The position numbers and the translations under genes were made by a program. Below, piece by piece: positions 9,794-23,244 of a stretch of 64,000 nucleotides of DNA (position 1 is its first letter; every line of letters begins with the position of its first letter). This DNA is from Mytilus californianus (taxonomy: Eukaryota > Mollusca > Bivalvia > Mytilida > Mytilidae). The stretch lies in NCBI RefSeq assembly GCF_021869535.1, contig NW_026262668.1:134837635-134901634 (forward strand). The letters run 5' to 3'. The notes beneath the pieces were generated by a model. The model had not been told where the DNA came from. It was given only the letters and a program-made list of their open reading frames with translations, and did no database searches.

Positions 9794-12700
9794 CAGGACA
9801 TGTTGCCTTTGGTAGACATAGGTTCCTACTCCCTCAGGATATGTTGCCTTTGGTAGACTTAGGTTCTAACTCCCTCAGGATATGTTGCCTTAGGTAGACT
9901 TAGGTTCTAACTCCCTCAGGATATGTTGCCTTAGGTAGACTAAGGTTCTAACTCCCTCTAGATATGTTGCCTTAGGTAGACTCAGGTTCTAACTCCCTCA
10001 GAATATGTTGCCTTAGGTAGACTTAGGTTCTAACTCCCTCAGGATATGTTGCCTTAGGTAGACTTAGGTTCTAACTCCCTCAGGATATGTTGCCTTAGGT
10101 AGACTAATGTTCTAACTCCCTCAGGACATGTTGCCTTTGGTAGACATAGGTTCCTACTCCCTCAGGATATGTTGCCTTTGGTAGACTTAGGTTCTAACTC
10201 CCTCATGATATGTTGCCTTAGGTAGACTTAGGTTCTAACTCCCTCAGGATATGTTGCCTTAGGTAGACTAAGGTTCTAACTCCCTCTGGATATGTTGCCT
10301 TAGGTAGACTCAGCTTCTAACTCCCTCAGAATATGTTGCCTTAGGTAGACTTAGGTTCTAACTCCCTCAGGATATGTTGCCTTAGGTAGACTTAGGTTCC
10401 AACTCCCTCAGGATATGTTGCCTTAGGTAGACTAAGGTTCTAACTCCCTCAGGATATGTTGCCTTAGGTAGACTTAGGTTCCTACTCCCTCAGGATATGT
10501 TGCCGTTGGTAGACTTAGGTTCTAACTCCCTCAGGATATGTTGCCTTAGGTAGACTTAGGTTCTAACTCCCTCAGGATATGTTGCCTTAGGTAGACTAAG
10601 GTTCTAACTCCCTCTGGATATGTTGCCTTAGGTAGACTCAGGTTCTAACTCCATCAGAATATGTTGCCTTAGGTAGACTTAGGTTCTGACTCCCTCAGGA
10701 TATGTTGCCTTAGGTAGCCTTAGGTAGACTAAGGTTCTAACTCCCTCGGGATATGTTGCCTTAGGTAGACTAAGGTTCTTAATCCCTCAGGATATGTTGC
10801 CTTAGGTAGACTAATGTTTTAACTCCCTCAGGACATGTTGCCTTTGGTAGACTAAGGTTCTAACTCCCTCAGGATATGTTGCCTTAGGTAGACTAAGGTT
10901 CTAACTCCCTCAGGATATGTTGCCTTAGGTAGACTAAGGTTCTAACTTCCTCAGGATATGTTGCCTTAGGTAGACTTAGGTTCTAACTCTCTCAGGATAT
11001 GTTGCCTTAGGTAGACTGAGGTTCTAACTCCCTCAGGATATGTTGCTTTAGGTAGACTGAGGTTCTAACTCCCTCAGGATATGTTGCCTTAGGTAGACTA
11101 AGGTTCTAACTCCCTCAGGATACGTTGCCTTAGGTAGACTAAGGTTCTAACTCCCTCATGATATGTTGCCTTAGGTAGACTAAGGTTCTAACTTCCTCAG
11201 GATATGTTGCCTTAGGTAGACTTAGGTTCTAACTCTCTCAGGATATGTTGCCTTAGGTAGACTGAGGTTCTAACTCCCTCAGGATATGTTGCTTTAGGTA
11301 GACTGAGGTTCTAACTCCCTCAGGATATGTTGCCTTAGGTCGAGGTTCTAATTCCCTCAGGATATGTTGCCTTAGGTAGAATAAGGTTCTAACTCCCTCA
11401 GGATATGTTGCCTTAGGTAGACTTAGGTTCTAACTCCCTCAGGATATGTTGCCTTAGGTAGACTTAGGTTCTAACTCCCTCAGGATATGTTGCCTTAGGT
11501 AGCCTTAGGTAGACTAAGGTTCTAACTCCCTCAAGATATGTTTCCATAGGTAGACTAAGGTTCCAACTCCCTCGGAATATGTTGCCTTAGGTAGACTCAG
11601 GTTCTAACTCCCTCGGGATATGTTGCCTTAGGTAGACTCAGGTTCTAACTCCCTCGGGATATGTTGCCTTAGGTAGACTAAGGTTCTAACTCCCTCAGGA
11701 TATGTTGCCTTAGGTAGACTAAGGTTGTAACTCCCTCAGGATATGTTGCCTTAGGTAGACTAAGGTTCTAACTCCCTCAGGATATGTTGCCTTAGGTAAA
11801 CTTAAGTTCTAACTCCCTCGGGATATGTTGCCTTAGGTAGACTAAGGTTGTAACTCCCTCGGGATATGTTGCCTTAGGTAGACTAAGGTTCTACTCCTTC
11901 GGGATATGTTGCCTTAGGTAGACTTATGTTCTAACTCCCTCAGGACATGTTGCCTTTGATAGACTTAGGTTTTAACTCCCTAAGGATATGTTGCCTTACG
12001 TAGACTAAGGTTCTAACTCCCTTTGGATATGTTGCTTTAGGTAGACTAAGGTTCTGACTCCCTCGGGATATGTTGCCTTAGGTAGACTAAGGTTCTAACT
12101 CCCTCAGGATATGTTGTCTTAGGTAGACTAAGGTTCTAACTTCCTCAGGATATGTTGCCCTAGGTAGACTAAGGTTCTAACTCCCTCGGGATATGTTGCC
12201 TTAGGTAGACTAAGGTTCTAACTCCCTCGGGATATGTTGCCTTAGGTAGACTAAGGTTCTTAATCCCTCGGGATATGTTGCCTTAGGTAGACTAATGTTT
12301 TAACTCCCTCAGGACATGTTGCCTTTGGTAGACTAAGGTTCTAACTCCCTCAGGATATGTTGCCTTAGGTAGACTAAGGTTCTAACTCCCTCAGGATATG
12401 TTGCCTTAGGTAGACTAAGGTTCTAACTTCCTCAGGATATGTTGCCTTAGGTAGACTTAGGTTCTAACTCCCTCAGGATATGTTGCCTTAGGTAGACTAA
12501 GGTTCTAACTCCCTCTGGATATGTTGCCTTAGGTAGACTCAGCTTCTAACTCCCTCAGAATATGTTGCCTTAGGTAGACTTAGGTTCTAACTCCCTCAGG
12601 ATATGTTGCCTTAGGTAGACTTAGGTTCCAACTCCCTCAGGATATGTTGCCTTAGGTAGACTAAGGTTCTAACTCCCTCAGGATATGTTGCCTTAGGTAG

Positions 12701-13385
12701 ACTTAGGTTCCTACTCCCTCAGGATATGTTGCCGTTGGTAGACTTAGGTTCTAACTCCCTCAGGATATGTTGCCTTAGGTAGACTTAGGTTCTAACTCCC
12801 TCAGGATATGTTGCCTTAGGTAGACTAAGGTTCTAACTCCCTCTGGATATGTTGCCTTAGGTAGACTCAGGTTCTAACTCCATCAGAATATGTTGCCTTA
12901 GGTAGACTTAGGTTCTGACTCCCTCAGGATATGTTGCCTTAGGTAGCCTTAGGTAGACTAAGGTTCTAACTCCCTCGGGATATGTTGCCTTAGGTAGACT
13001 AAGGTTCTTAATCCCTCGGGATATGTTGCCTTAGGTAGACTAATGTTTTAACTCCCTCAGGACATGTTGCCTTTGGTAGACTAAGGTTCTAACTCCCTCA
13101 GGATATGTTGCCTTAGGTAGACTAAGGTTCTAACTCCCTCAGGATATGTTGCCTTAGGTAGACTAAGGTTCTAACTTCCTCAGGATATGTTGCCTTAGGT
13201 AGACTTAGGTTCTAACTCTCTCAGGATATGTTGCCTTAGGTAGACTGAGGTTCTAACTCCCTCAGGATATGTTGCTTTAGGTAGACTGAGGTTCTAACTC
13301 CCTCAGAATATGTTGCCTTAGGTAGACTAAGGTTCTAACTCCCTCAGGATACGTTGCCTTAGGTAGACTAAGGTTCTAACTCCCT
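9794..13385 (+). repeat. Higher-order block, copy A (3592 bp)
   Basis: Rare marker variants repeat at a constant offset of 3592: CAGGACATG at 9794 and 13386, AATCCCTCAGG at 10781 and 14373, TCAAGATATGTTTCCATAGG at 11531 and 15123, AGGTAGCCTTAGGTAG at 12941 and 16533. This is a tandem duplication of about 87.6 basic units. Confidence 0.85.
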
Positions 13386-16300
13386 CAGGACATGTTGCCT
13401 TTGGTAGACATAGGTTCCTACTCCCTCAGGATATGTTGCCTTTGGTAGACTTAGGTTCTAACTCCCTCAGGATATGTTGCCTTAGGTAGACTTAGGTTCT
13501 AACTCCCTCAGGATATGTTGCCTTAGGTAGACTAAGGTTCTAACTCCCTCTAGATATGTTGCCTTAGGTAGACTCAGGTTCTAACTCCCTCAGAATATGT
13601 TGCCTTAGGTAGACTTAGGTTCTAACTCCCTCAGGATATGTTGCCTTAGGTAGACTTAGGTTCTAACTCCCTCAGGATATGTTGCCTTAGGTAGACTAAT
13701 GTTCTAACTCCCTCAGGACATGTTGCCTTTGGTAGACATAGGTTCCTACTCCCTCAGGATATGTTGCCTTTGGTAGACTTAGGTTCTAACTCCCTCATGA
13801 TATGTTGCCTTAGGTAGACTTAGGTTCTAACTCCCTCAGGATATGTTGCCTTAGGTAGACTAAGGTTCTAACTCCCTCTGGATATGTTGCCTTAGGTAGA
13901 CTCAGCTTCTAACTCCCTCAGAATATGTTGCCTTAGGTAGACTTAGGTTCTAACTCCCTCAGGATATGTTGCCTTAGGTAGACTTAGGTTCCAACTCCCT
14001 CAGGATATGTTGCCTTAGGTAGACTAAGGTTCTAACTCCCTCAGGATATGTTGCCTTAGGTAGACTTAGGTTCCTACTCCCTCAGGATATGTTGCCGTTG
14101 GTAGACTTAGGTTCTAACTCCCTCAGGATATGTTGCCTTAGGTAGACTTAGGTTCTAACTCCCTCAGGATATGTTGCCTTAGGTAGACTAAGGTTCTAAC
14201 TCCCTCTGGATATGTTGCCTTAGGTAGACTCAGGTTCTAACTCCATCAGAATATGTTGCCTTAGGTAGACTTAGGTTCTGACTCCCTCAGGATATGTTGC
14301 CTTAGGTAGCCTTAGGTAGACTAAGGTTCTAACTCCCTCGGGATATGTTGCCTTAGGTAGACTAAGGTTCTTAATCCCTCAGGATATGTTGCCTTAGGTA
14401 GACTAATGTTTTAACTCCCTCAGGACATGTTGCCTTTGGTAGACTAAGGTTCTAACTCCCTCAGGATATGTTGCCTTAGGTAGACTAAGGTTCTAACTCC
14501 CTCAGGATATGTTGCCTTAGGTAGACTAAGGTTCTAACTTCCTCAGGATATGTTGCCTTAGGTAGACTTAGGTTCTAACTCTCTCAGGATATGTTGCCTT
14601 AGGTAGACTGAGGTTCTAACTCCCTCAGGATATGTTGCTTTAGGTAGACTGAGGTTCTAACTCCCTCAGGATATGTTGCCTTAGGTAGACTAAGGTTCTA
14701 ACTCCCTCAGGATACGTTGCCTTAGGTAGACTAAGGTTCTAACTCCCTCATGATATGTTGCCTTAGGTAGACTAAGGTTCTAACTTCCTCAGGATATGTT
14801 GCCTTAGGTAGACTTAGGTTCTAACTCTCTCAGGATATGTTGCCTTAGGTAGACTGAGGTTCTAACTCCCTCAGGATATGTTGCTTTAGGTAGACTGAGG
14901 TTCTAACTCCCTCAGGATATGTTGCCTTAGGTCGAGGTTCTAATTCCCTCAGGATATGTTGCCTTAGGTAGAATAAGGTTCTAACTCCCTCAGGATATGT
15001 TGCCTTAGGTAGACTTAGGTTCTAACTCCCTCAGGATATGTTGCCTTAGGTAGACTTAGGTTCTAACTCCCTCAGGATATGTTGCCTTAGGTAGCCTTAG
15101 GTAGACTAAGGTTCTAACTCCCTCAAGATATGTTTCCATAGGTAGACTAAGGTTCCAACTCCCTCGGAATATGTTGCCTTAGGTAGACTCAGGTTCTAAC
15201 TCCCTCGGGATATGTTGCCTTAGGTAGACTCAGGTTCTAACTCCCTCGGGATATGTTGCCTTAGGTAGACTAAGGTTCTAACTCCCTCAGGATATGTTGC
15301 CTTAGGTAGACTAAGGTTGTAACTCCCTCAGGATATGTTGCCTTAGGTAGACTAAGGTTCTAACTCCCTCAGGATATGTTGCCTTAGGTAAACTTAAGTT
15401 CTAACTCCCTCGGGATATGTTGCCTTAGGTAGACTAAGGTTGTAACTCCCTCGGGATATGTTGCCTTAGGTAGACTAAGGTTCTACTCCTTCGGGATATG
15501 TTGCCTTAGGTAGACTTATGTTCTAACTCCCTCAGGACATGTTGCCTTTGATAGACTTAGGTTTTAACTCCCTAAGGATATGTTGCCTTACGTAGACTAA
15601 GGTTCTAACTCCCTTTGGATATGTTGCTTTAGGTAGACTAAGGTTCTGACTCCCTCGGGATATGTTGCCTTAGGTAGACTAAGGTTCTAACTCCCTCAGG
15701 ATATGTTGTCTTAGGTAGACTAAGGTTCTAACTTCCTCAGGATATGTTGCCCTAGGTAGACTAAGGTTCTAACTCCCTCGGGATATGTTGCCTTAGGTAG
15801 ACTAAGGTTCTAACTCCCTCGGGATATGTTGCCTTAGGTAGACTAAGGTTCTTAATCCCTCGGGATATGTTGCCTTAGGTAGACTAATGTTTTAACTCCC
15901 TCAGGACATGTTGCCTTTGGTAGACTAAGGTTCTAACTCCCTCAGGATATGTTGCCTTAGGTAGACTAAGGTTCTAACTCCCTCAGGATATGTTGCCTTA
16001 GGTAGACTAAGGTTCTAACTTCCTCAGGATATGTTGCCTTAGGTAGACTTAGGTTCTAACTCCCTCAGGATATGTTGCCTTAGGTAGACTAAGGTTCTAA
16101 CTCCCTCTGGATATGTTGCCTTAGGTAGACTCAGCTTCTAACTCCCTCAGAATATGTTGCCTTAGGTAGACTTAGGTTCTAACTCCCTCAGGATATGTTG
16201 CCTTAGGTAGACTTAGGTTCCAACTCCCTCAGGATATGTTGCCTTAGGTAGACTAAGGTTCTAACTCCCTCAGGATATGTTGCCTTAGGTAGACTTAGGT

Positions 16301-16977
16301 TCCTACTCCCTCAGGATATGTTGCCGTTGGTAGACTTAGGTTCTAACTCCCTCAGGATATGTTGCCTTAGGTAGACTTAGGTTCTAACTCCCTCAGGATA
16401 TGTTGCCTTAGGTAGACTAAGGTTCTAACTCCCTCTGGATATGTTGCCTTAGGTAGACTCAGGTTCTAACTCCATCAGAATATGTTGCCTTAGGTAGACT
16501 TAGGTTCTGACTCCCTCAGGATATGTTGCCTTAGGTAGCCTTAGGTAGACTAAGGTTCTAACTCCCTCGGGATATGTTGCCTTAGGTAGACTAAGGTTCT
16601 TAATCCCTCGGGATATGTTGCCTTAGGTAGACTAATGTTTTAACTCCCTCAGGACATGTTGCCTTTGGTAGACTAAGGTTCTAACTCCCTCAGGATATGT
16701 TGCCTTAGGTAGACTAAGGTTCTAACTCCCTCAGGATATGTTGCCTTAGGTAGACTAAGGTTCTAACTTCCTCAGGATATGTTGCCTTAGGTAGACTTAG
16801 GTTCTAACTCTCTCAGGATATGTTGCCTTAGGTAGACTGAGGTTCTAACTCCCTCAGGATATGTTGCTTTAGGTAGACTGAGGTTCTAACTCCCTCAGAA
16901 TATGTTGCCTTAGGTAGACTAAGGTTCTAACTCCCTCAGGATACGTTGCCTTAGGTAGACTAAGGTTCTAACTCCCT
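13386..16977 (+). repeat. Higher-order block, copy B (3592 bp)
   Basis: Near-identical second copy of 9794-13385. Past 16977 the sequence instead tracks the region 2229 bases earlier (TTTCCATAGG marker at 15123 and 17352). The same 2229 offset occurs inside copy A (10712 and 12941), so duplications are nested. Confidence 0.85.
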
Positions 16978-19900
16978 CATGATATGTTGCCTTAGGTAGA
17001 CTAAGGTTCTAACTTCCTCAGGATATGTTGCCTTAGGTAGACTTAGGTTCTAACTCTCTCAGGATATGTTGCCTTAGGTAGACTGAGGTTCTAACTCCCT
17101 CAGGATATGTTGCTTTAGGTAGACTGAGGTTCTAACTCCCTCAGGATATGTTGCCTTAGGTCGAGGTTCTAATTCCCTCAGGATATGTTGCCTTAGGTAG
17201 AATAAGGTTCTAACTCCCTCAGGATATGTTGCCTTAGGTAGACTTAGGTTCTAACTCCCTCAGGATATGTTGCCTTAGGTAGACTTAGGTTCTAACTCCC
17301 TCAGGATATGTTGCCTTAGGTAGCCTTAGGTAGACTAAGGTTCTAACTCCCTCAAGATATGTTTCCATAGGTAGACTAAGGTTCCAACTCCCTCGGAATA
17401 TGTTCCCTTAGGTAGACTAAGGTTCTAACTCCCTCGGGATATGTTGCCTTAGGTAGACTCAGGTTCTAACTCCCTCGGGATATGTTGCCTTAGGTAGACT
17501 AAGGTTCTAACTCCCTCAGGATATGTTGCCTTAGGTAGACTAAGGTTGTAACTCCCTCAGGATATGTTGCCTTAGGTAGACTAAGGTTCTAACTCCCTCA
17601 GGATATGTTGCCTTAGGTAAACTTAAGTTCTAACTCCCTCGGGATATGTTGCCTTAGGTAGACTAAGGTTGTAACTCCCTCGGGATATGTTGCCTTAGGT
17701 AGACTAAGGTTCTACTCCTTCGGGATATGTTGCCTTAGGTAGACTTATGTTCTAACTCCCTCAGGACATGTTGCCTTTGATAGACTTAGGTTTTAACTCC
17801 CTAAGGATATGTTGCCTTACGTAGACTAAGGTTCTAACTCCCTTTGGATATGTTGCTTTAGGTAGACTAAGGTTCTGACTCCCTCGGGATATGTTGCCTT
17901 AGGTAGACTAAGGTTCTAACTCCCTCAGGATATGTTGTCTTAGGTAGACTAAGGTTCTAACTTCCTCAGGATATGTTGCCCTAGGTAGACTAAGGTTCTA
18001 ACTCCCTCGGGATATGTTGCCTTAGGTAGACTAAGGTTCTAACTCCCTCGGGATATGTTGCCTTAGGTAGACTAAGGTTCTTAATCCCTCGGGATATGTT
18101 GCCTTAGGTAGACTAATGTTTTAACTCCCTCAGGACATGTTGCCTTTGGTAGACTAAGGTTCTAACTCCCTCAGGATATGTTGCCTTAGGTAGACTAAGG
18201 TTCTAACTCCCTCAGGATATGTTGCCTTAGGTAGACTAAGGTTCTAACTTCCTCAGGATATGTTGCCTTAGGTAGACTTAGGTTCTAACTCTCTCAGGAT
18301 ATGTTGCCTTAGGTAGACTGAGGTTCTAACTCCCTCAGGATATGTTGCTTTAGGTAGACTGAGGTTCTAACTCCCTCAGGATATGTTGCCTTAGGTAGAC
18401 TAAGGTTCTAACTCCCTCAGGATACGTTGCCTTAGGTAGACTAAGGTTCTAACTCCCTCAGGATATGTTGCCTTAGGTAGACTAAGGTTCTAACTTCCTC
18501 AGGATATGTTGCCTTAGGTAGACTTAGGTTCTAACTCTCTCAGGATATGTTGCCTTAGGTAGACTGAGGTTCTAACTCCCTCAGGATATGTTGCTTTAGG
18601 TAGACTGAGGTTCTAACTCCCTCAGGATATGTTGCCTTAGGTCGAGGTTCTAATTCCCTCAGGATATGTTGCCTTAGGTAGAATAAGGTTCTAACTCCCT
18701 CAGGATATGTTGCCTTAGGTAGACTTAGGTTCTAACTCCCTCAGGATATGTTGCCTTAGGTAGACTTAGGTTCTAACTCCCTCGGGATATGTTGCCTTAG
18801 GTAGACTTAGGTTCTAACTCCCTCGGGATATGTTGCCTTAGGTAGACTAAGGTTCTAACTCTCTCGGGATATGTTGCCTTAGGTAGACTTAGGTTCTAAC
18901 TCCCTCGGGATATGTTGCCTTAGGTAGACTAAGGTTCTAACTCCCTCGGGATATGTTGCCTTAGGTAGACTAAGGTTCTTACTCCCTCGGGATATGTTGC
19001 CTTAGGTAGACTAAGGTTCTAACTCTTTCAGGACATGTTGCCTTAGGTAGACTAAGGTTCTAACTCCCTCAGGATATGTTACCTTAGGTAGACTAAGGTT
19101 CTAACTTCCTCAGGATATGTTGCCTTAGGTAGACTTAGGTTCTAACTCCCTCAGGATATGTTGCCTTAGGTAGACTGAGGTTCTAACTCCCTCAGGATAT
19201 GTTGCTTAAGGTAGACTGAGGTTCTAACTCCCTCAGGATATGTTGCCTTAGGTAGACTTAGGTTCTAACTCCCTCAGGATATGTTGCCTTAGGTAGACTA
19301 AGGTTCTAACTCCCTCAGGATATGTTGCCTTAGGTAGACTTAGGTTCTAACTCCCTCAGGATATGTTGCCTTAGGTAGACTTAGGTTCTAACTCCCTCAG
19401 GATATGTTGCCTTAGGTAAACTAAGGTTCTAACTCTCTCAGGATATGTTGCCTTAGGTAGACTTAGGTTCTAACTCTCTCGGGATATGTTGCCTTTGGTA
19501 GACTAAGGTTCTAACTCCCTCAGGATATGTTGCCTTAGGTAGACTTAGGTTCTAACTCCCTCAGGATATATTGCCTTAAGTAGACTTAGGTTCTAACTCC
19601 CTCAAGATATGTTGCCTTAGGTAGACTTAGGTTCTAACTCCCTCAGGATATGTTGCCTTCAGTAGACTTAGGTTCTAATTCCCTCAAGATATGTTGCCTT
19701 AGGTAGACTGAGGTTCTAACTCCCTCAGGATATGTTGCCTTAGGTAGACTTAGGTTCTAACTCCCTCAGGATATGTTGCCTTAGGTAGACTAAGGTTCTA
19801 ACTCCCTCAGGATATGTTGTCTTAGGTAGACTTAGGTTCTAATTCCCTCAGGATATGTTGGCTTGGGTAGACTTAGGTTCTAACTCCCTCAAGATATGTT

Positions 19901-20104
19901 GCCTTAGGTAGACTAAGGTTCTAACTCCCTCAGGATATGTTGCCTTAGGTAGAATAAGGTTTTAACTCCCTCAGGATATGTTGCCTTAGGTAGACTTAGG
20001 TTCAAACTCCCTCAGGATATGTTGCCTTAGGTAAACTAAGGTTCTAACTCCTCAGGATATGTTGCCTTTGGTAGACTTAGGTATTTTTCAGCACCGTATT
20101 AATT

Positions 20105-20310
20105 AAATAAACCATTGGCTTTCACATTTGTTTTGGTTTGAACATTCCTTGTAAAGTTAAATCCAGTAAATCGTTGTATGGACGTACCAAAATTATAAAG
20201 TGTATGGACGTACCAAAATTATAAAGTGTATGGACGTACCAAAATTATAAAGTGTATTGACGTACCAAAATTATAAAGTGTATTGACGTACCAAAATTAT
20301 AAAGTGTTAT
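20105..20310 (+). repeat. Right-flank repeat with 26-bp minisatellite
   Basis: After the sequence homologous to 8400-8500, the unit GTATGGACGTACCAAAATTA + TAAAGT repeats about five times (20177-20306). The array has grown inside the dispersed sequence. Confidence 0.75.
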
Positions 20311-20320
20311 TTTCATTTGA

Positions 20321-20570
20321 TATAAAAATAAGGAGATGTGGTATTATTGCCAATGAGACAACTATCCACCAAAGTTCTAATGAAGTAGATGTTAGCAATT
20401 ATAGGCAAACGTACGGCCTTCAACAATGAGAAAAACTCATACCGTATAGTCGGCTATAAAAGGCCCCGTCAGGAAAAATATGAAACAATTCAATTGAGAA
20501 AACTAACGGCCTAATTTATAACAAAACAATTTACGAAAAACAAATATGACAGACATATATAGTTTATTTT
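20321..20570 (+). repeat. Mussel dispersed repeat, family A, copy 2
   Basis: GATGTGGTATTATTGCCAAT through GTACGGCCTTCAACAATGAG to AAAACTAACGGCCTAATTTA. Confidence 0.8.
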
Positions 20571-22510
20571 CGTTAATAAAAATTTATTTTCTAGTGGCCG
20601 GATTCTTTACACAAGAAGCAGAGAAGTATAGAAGCAATTTTGATTTAACTGTCATTGTACACTACAATAGTCAATGTTATACGCATTCCATTTTGCTACA
20701 AGACTAACATGTTTGATCTTGATGAAATATACTCAATACCCCATTTATTTAATCTGATCTTCTATGATTGTATATAAACAGTATTTAGAGATCAAAATAA
20801 ATTATTTGTTGGATAAATACTTAGAAATAGAATATATTAAACAGCCATAAGAAAACAATACCCTGTTTAAATTGGTTACTAGAAACCGTAGAGTTAAGGA
20901 ATTCAGCTACATCCAGGAAATCTCAATTAATCCAGAAACATATTGAAATATTACATTACATGCAACTTGTCAATTTCTACGAAAAGAATCTTAACTCATT
21001 TAGTCTCAAGTAAGAGATATATCACGCGTGTGTGCTGTTAGATCGATCATCAACACTAGCATATATCTATTATTCCCTGTAGTCTACATATGAGTAAAAA
21101 GAGTTATTGGGTATACTTCAGTGTAGCAGCACCCCTACCCATAAAAGAACCGAACACAAACAAAAACGAGGAGGACTTCTATAGGTCAAACGTTATCTAC
21201 TTGTTTATTCGAAATTATAGATTGAAGCAATCAAAACTCGTACTTACAAAATTTTGTTTAAATACAGTTTAAGTTCACTTGTGTCTTTTTTCTTGACTGC
21301 TTAGAACAGTCCTGGAATAGAATTTTGTTTTAAACGTTTCTAAACAACTTTGAATCTCAATGTTATCTGGGTTATTATTCCTGATACATGTATTTCTACA
21401 TTGGTCATATTGTACCTTAGAAAAAAGACGAGACCGAAAACAAATTTACATGTATCTCTATTACCGTGCGCTTATCAAACGTTAATTCGAGCTACATAGG
21501 TGAGCAATGAAATGGTTGTTTTCTTGCTTCATGATTTTGTCTATGTATACTAAATAATGTGGCATGATGATTTACACCGACAGAGCCTCGTTCTCATTTG
21601 ATATACTTAAGATAACTTCTGTCATAATGTAATATACTTCTTCGAAATACAATTAACAAAGCAGGAGACTGTCAAATAGCGAGGTGAGATCAAATAGTAA
21701 TGATGATAAGAAATCACCATAAATGTTCATTGACGAAGCAGATAATATTAATCTAGCTATTATTTCTATAATCTTGTCCGTATTGGACATTTAGTTTACA
21801 AGAAACCAATAACGGGACGTCTTTATCAAACTATCATTGGACATTATTATTCCTTATCTTTAGAGTCAATTCAAAGTAACGTTAAATAGAAAGATATCCA
21901 CACTCCATTCAAATACCGTCATTTCAGGTTTTCCTGTAAATTTTCTTTAAAGGAACAATGCACACTTTCCTCAGGTTGAACACTAAAATATTTGTAATCT
22001 GGGATCAAACTGAGATGATTTTGAGTGTATTGAACGAATGTGAAGTTATACCAGTTATAATACCACCACCCCTTCACGCACGTTTATGTAACACCCTCTG
22101 ATAAGATTGAATTACCCTCATTATTTGCGCTCGGAATAATAAAATTAGTGGAGCGTTAATTGCCGGGTAAGATTTATACCCTGTTTATATCTGGATTGAT
22201 CATTATCGGAAATGAAACCAGTTTGCTTTTACGCGTGGTTCTGTAATGTGTGATTGTTATTCTTTATTATATAACGCAAACGAATTAAATGAAGTTTCAT
22301 CCACGCACGTGATTTTTTGGCGCAAAAAGAAAAAGAAAAATAAACAAAATGGTATGCGCGCTGATTTGGTTTGACCTGGGTATTACAGTGGCTTCCTTTT
22401 CCCTCCTTGTCTGATGTTACATGTATTATCCTCTTTTAGATGACCCTCTATACCACGATATATATATAATTCGTCTCAAATTTAGCCCAACAATGTTAGA
22501 TCATCGAATT
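20571..22510. other. No feature recognised
   Basis: About 1.9 kb of single-copy-looking AT-rich DNA. A 60-codon plus frame at 21090-21272 has no domain. I could not support an exon, RNA gene or element here. Confidence 0.4.
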
Positions 22511-22524
22511 TGCGTTAGCAAATT

Positions 22525-22632
22525 TTTGTTCTTCCTTCAGCGGGATTCGAACCCTTGCGTCTGTGACATCGTTTCAACACCGCCTGCACCGTGTCCAGCG
22601 CCCTAGACCACTCGACCATCAAGGCTACATAA
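22525..22632 (-). repeat. tRNA-like SINE head (degenerate)
   Basis: On the minus strand, ATGGTCGAGTGGTCTAGGGC looks like a pol III A box, and GGGTTCGAATCCCGC like a B box, spaced as in a tRNA with a long variable arm (Leu/Ser type). No clean acceptor stem is formed and no CCA-type context is seen, so a SINE head is more likely than a working tRNA. Confidence 0.55.
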
Positions 22633-22791
22633 AAATATAGCTTTCGGTGGTCGATGTAATGCCTTTCCTCGTCGGCTTTATCTAGGGTTGTAACACAGTA
22701 CATGATGTATAGTGGCAAGTAGATGGTGTACTTTTCAGATCAGCTTTTTTGTCCGTCGTAAAGGATGATAATGTTAATTACCATGCCGCCA

Positions 22792-22793
<2 letters not shown>

Positions 22794-22843
<50 letters not shown>
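22794..22843. repeat. (TA)n microsatellite
   Basis: About 48 bases of uninterrupted TA. Confidence 0.95.
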
Positions 22844-22846
<3 letters not shown>

Positions 22847-22945
22847 GGCAACAGGAATATGCTCAGTAAAAGCAAGAATAGAACCCTCCTTTTAATCCTT
22901 CGGAGAAGAAAGATACATGTAAGCAAAACACCAGTTGTAATAATT

Positions 22946-23244
22946 AACGCACCTATCGGACTTATCATAGTTGGGTTACTGTCTTATACCCGATATATAT
23001 ATCCATGTTCATTCCTATAACGCAAGTATCGGACTAATCGTACGTGGGTTGCTGTCTTATACCCGATATATACCTTTTTATACCTATAACGAATTTATCG
23101 GACTTATCATACATTGGTTACTGTCTTATACCCGATATATATCCATGTTAATATATTTTGTATATATTACGCAAGTATCGGACTTATCATACATGGGTTG
23201 CTGGCTGATAGCCGCCATATATCCCTTTTCATATCTATAACGCA
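22946..23244 (+). repeat. About 71-bp tandem repeat, 4 copies
   Basis: Units carry TATCGGACTTATCATACATG, then TGTCTTATACCCGATATATA, then CATATCTATAACGC-like ends. The last copy diverges to GGCTGATAGCCGCC. The open frames on either strand here are repeat by-products. Confidence 0.85.

Larger units (their letters stand above)
9241..20077 (+). repeat. 41-bp satellite array, about 260 units, 10.8 kb
   Basis: The unit runs TAAGGTTCTAACTCCCTCAG, then GATATGTTGCCTTAGGTAGAC. Common variants are TTAGG/TAAGG/TGAGG at the unit join, CTCAGG/CTCGGG, and GGACATG for GGATATG. A few short units (GTCGAGGTTCTAATTCC) and partial units (TAGCCTTAGGTAGAC) act as markers for larger duplications. 41 is not a multiple of 3, so no frame stays open. 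I see no embedded gene. Confidence 0.97.

Noticed and set aside
9241..20077. CRISPR-like array
   Set aside because: Units are contiguous with no unique spacers; it is a eukaryotic satellite.
22525..22632. Functional tRNA gene
   Set aside because: A and B boxes are visible but the acceptor stem does not close cleanly, and similar heads occur in SINEs here.
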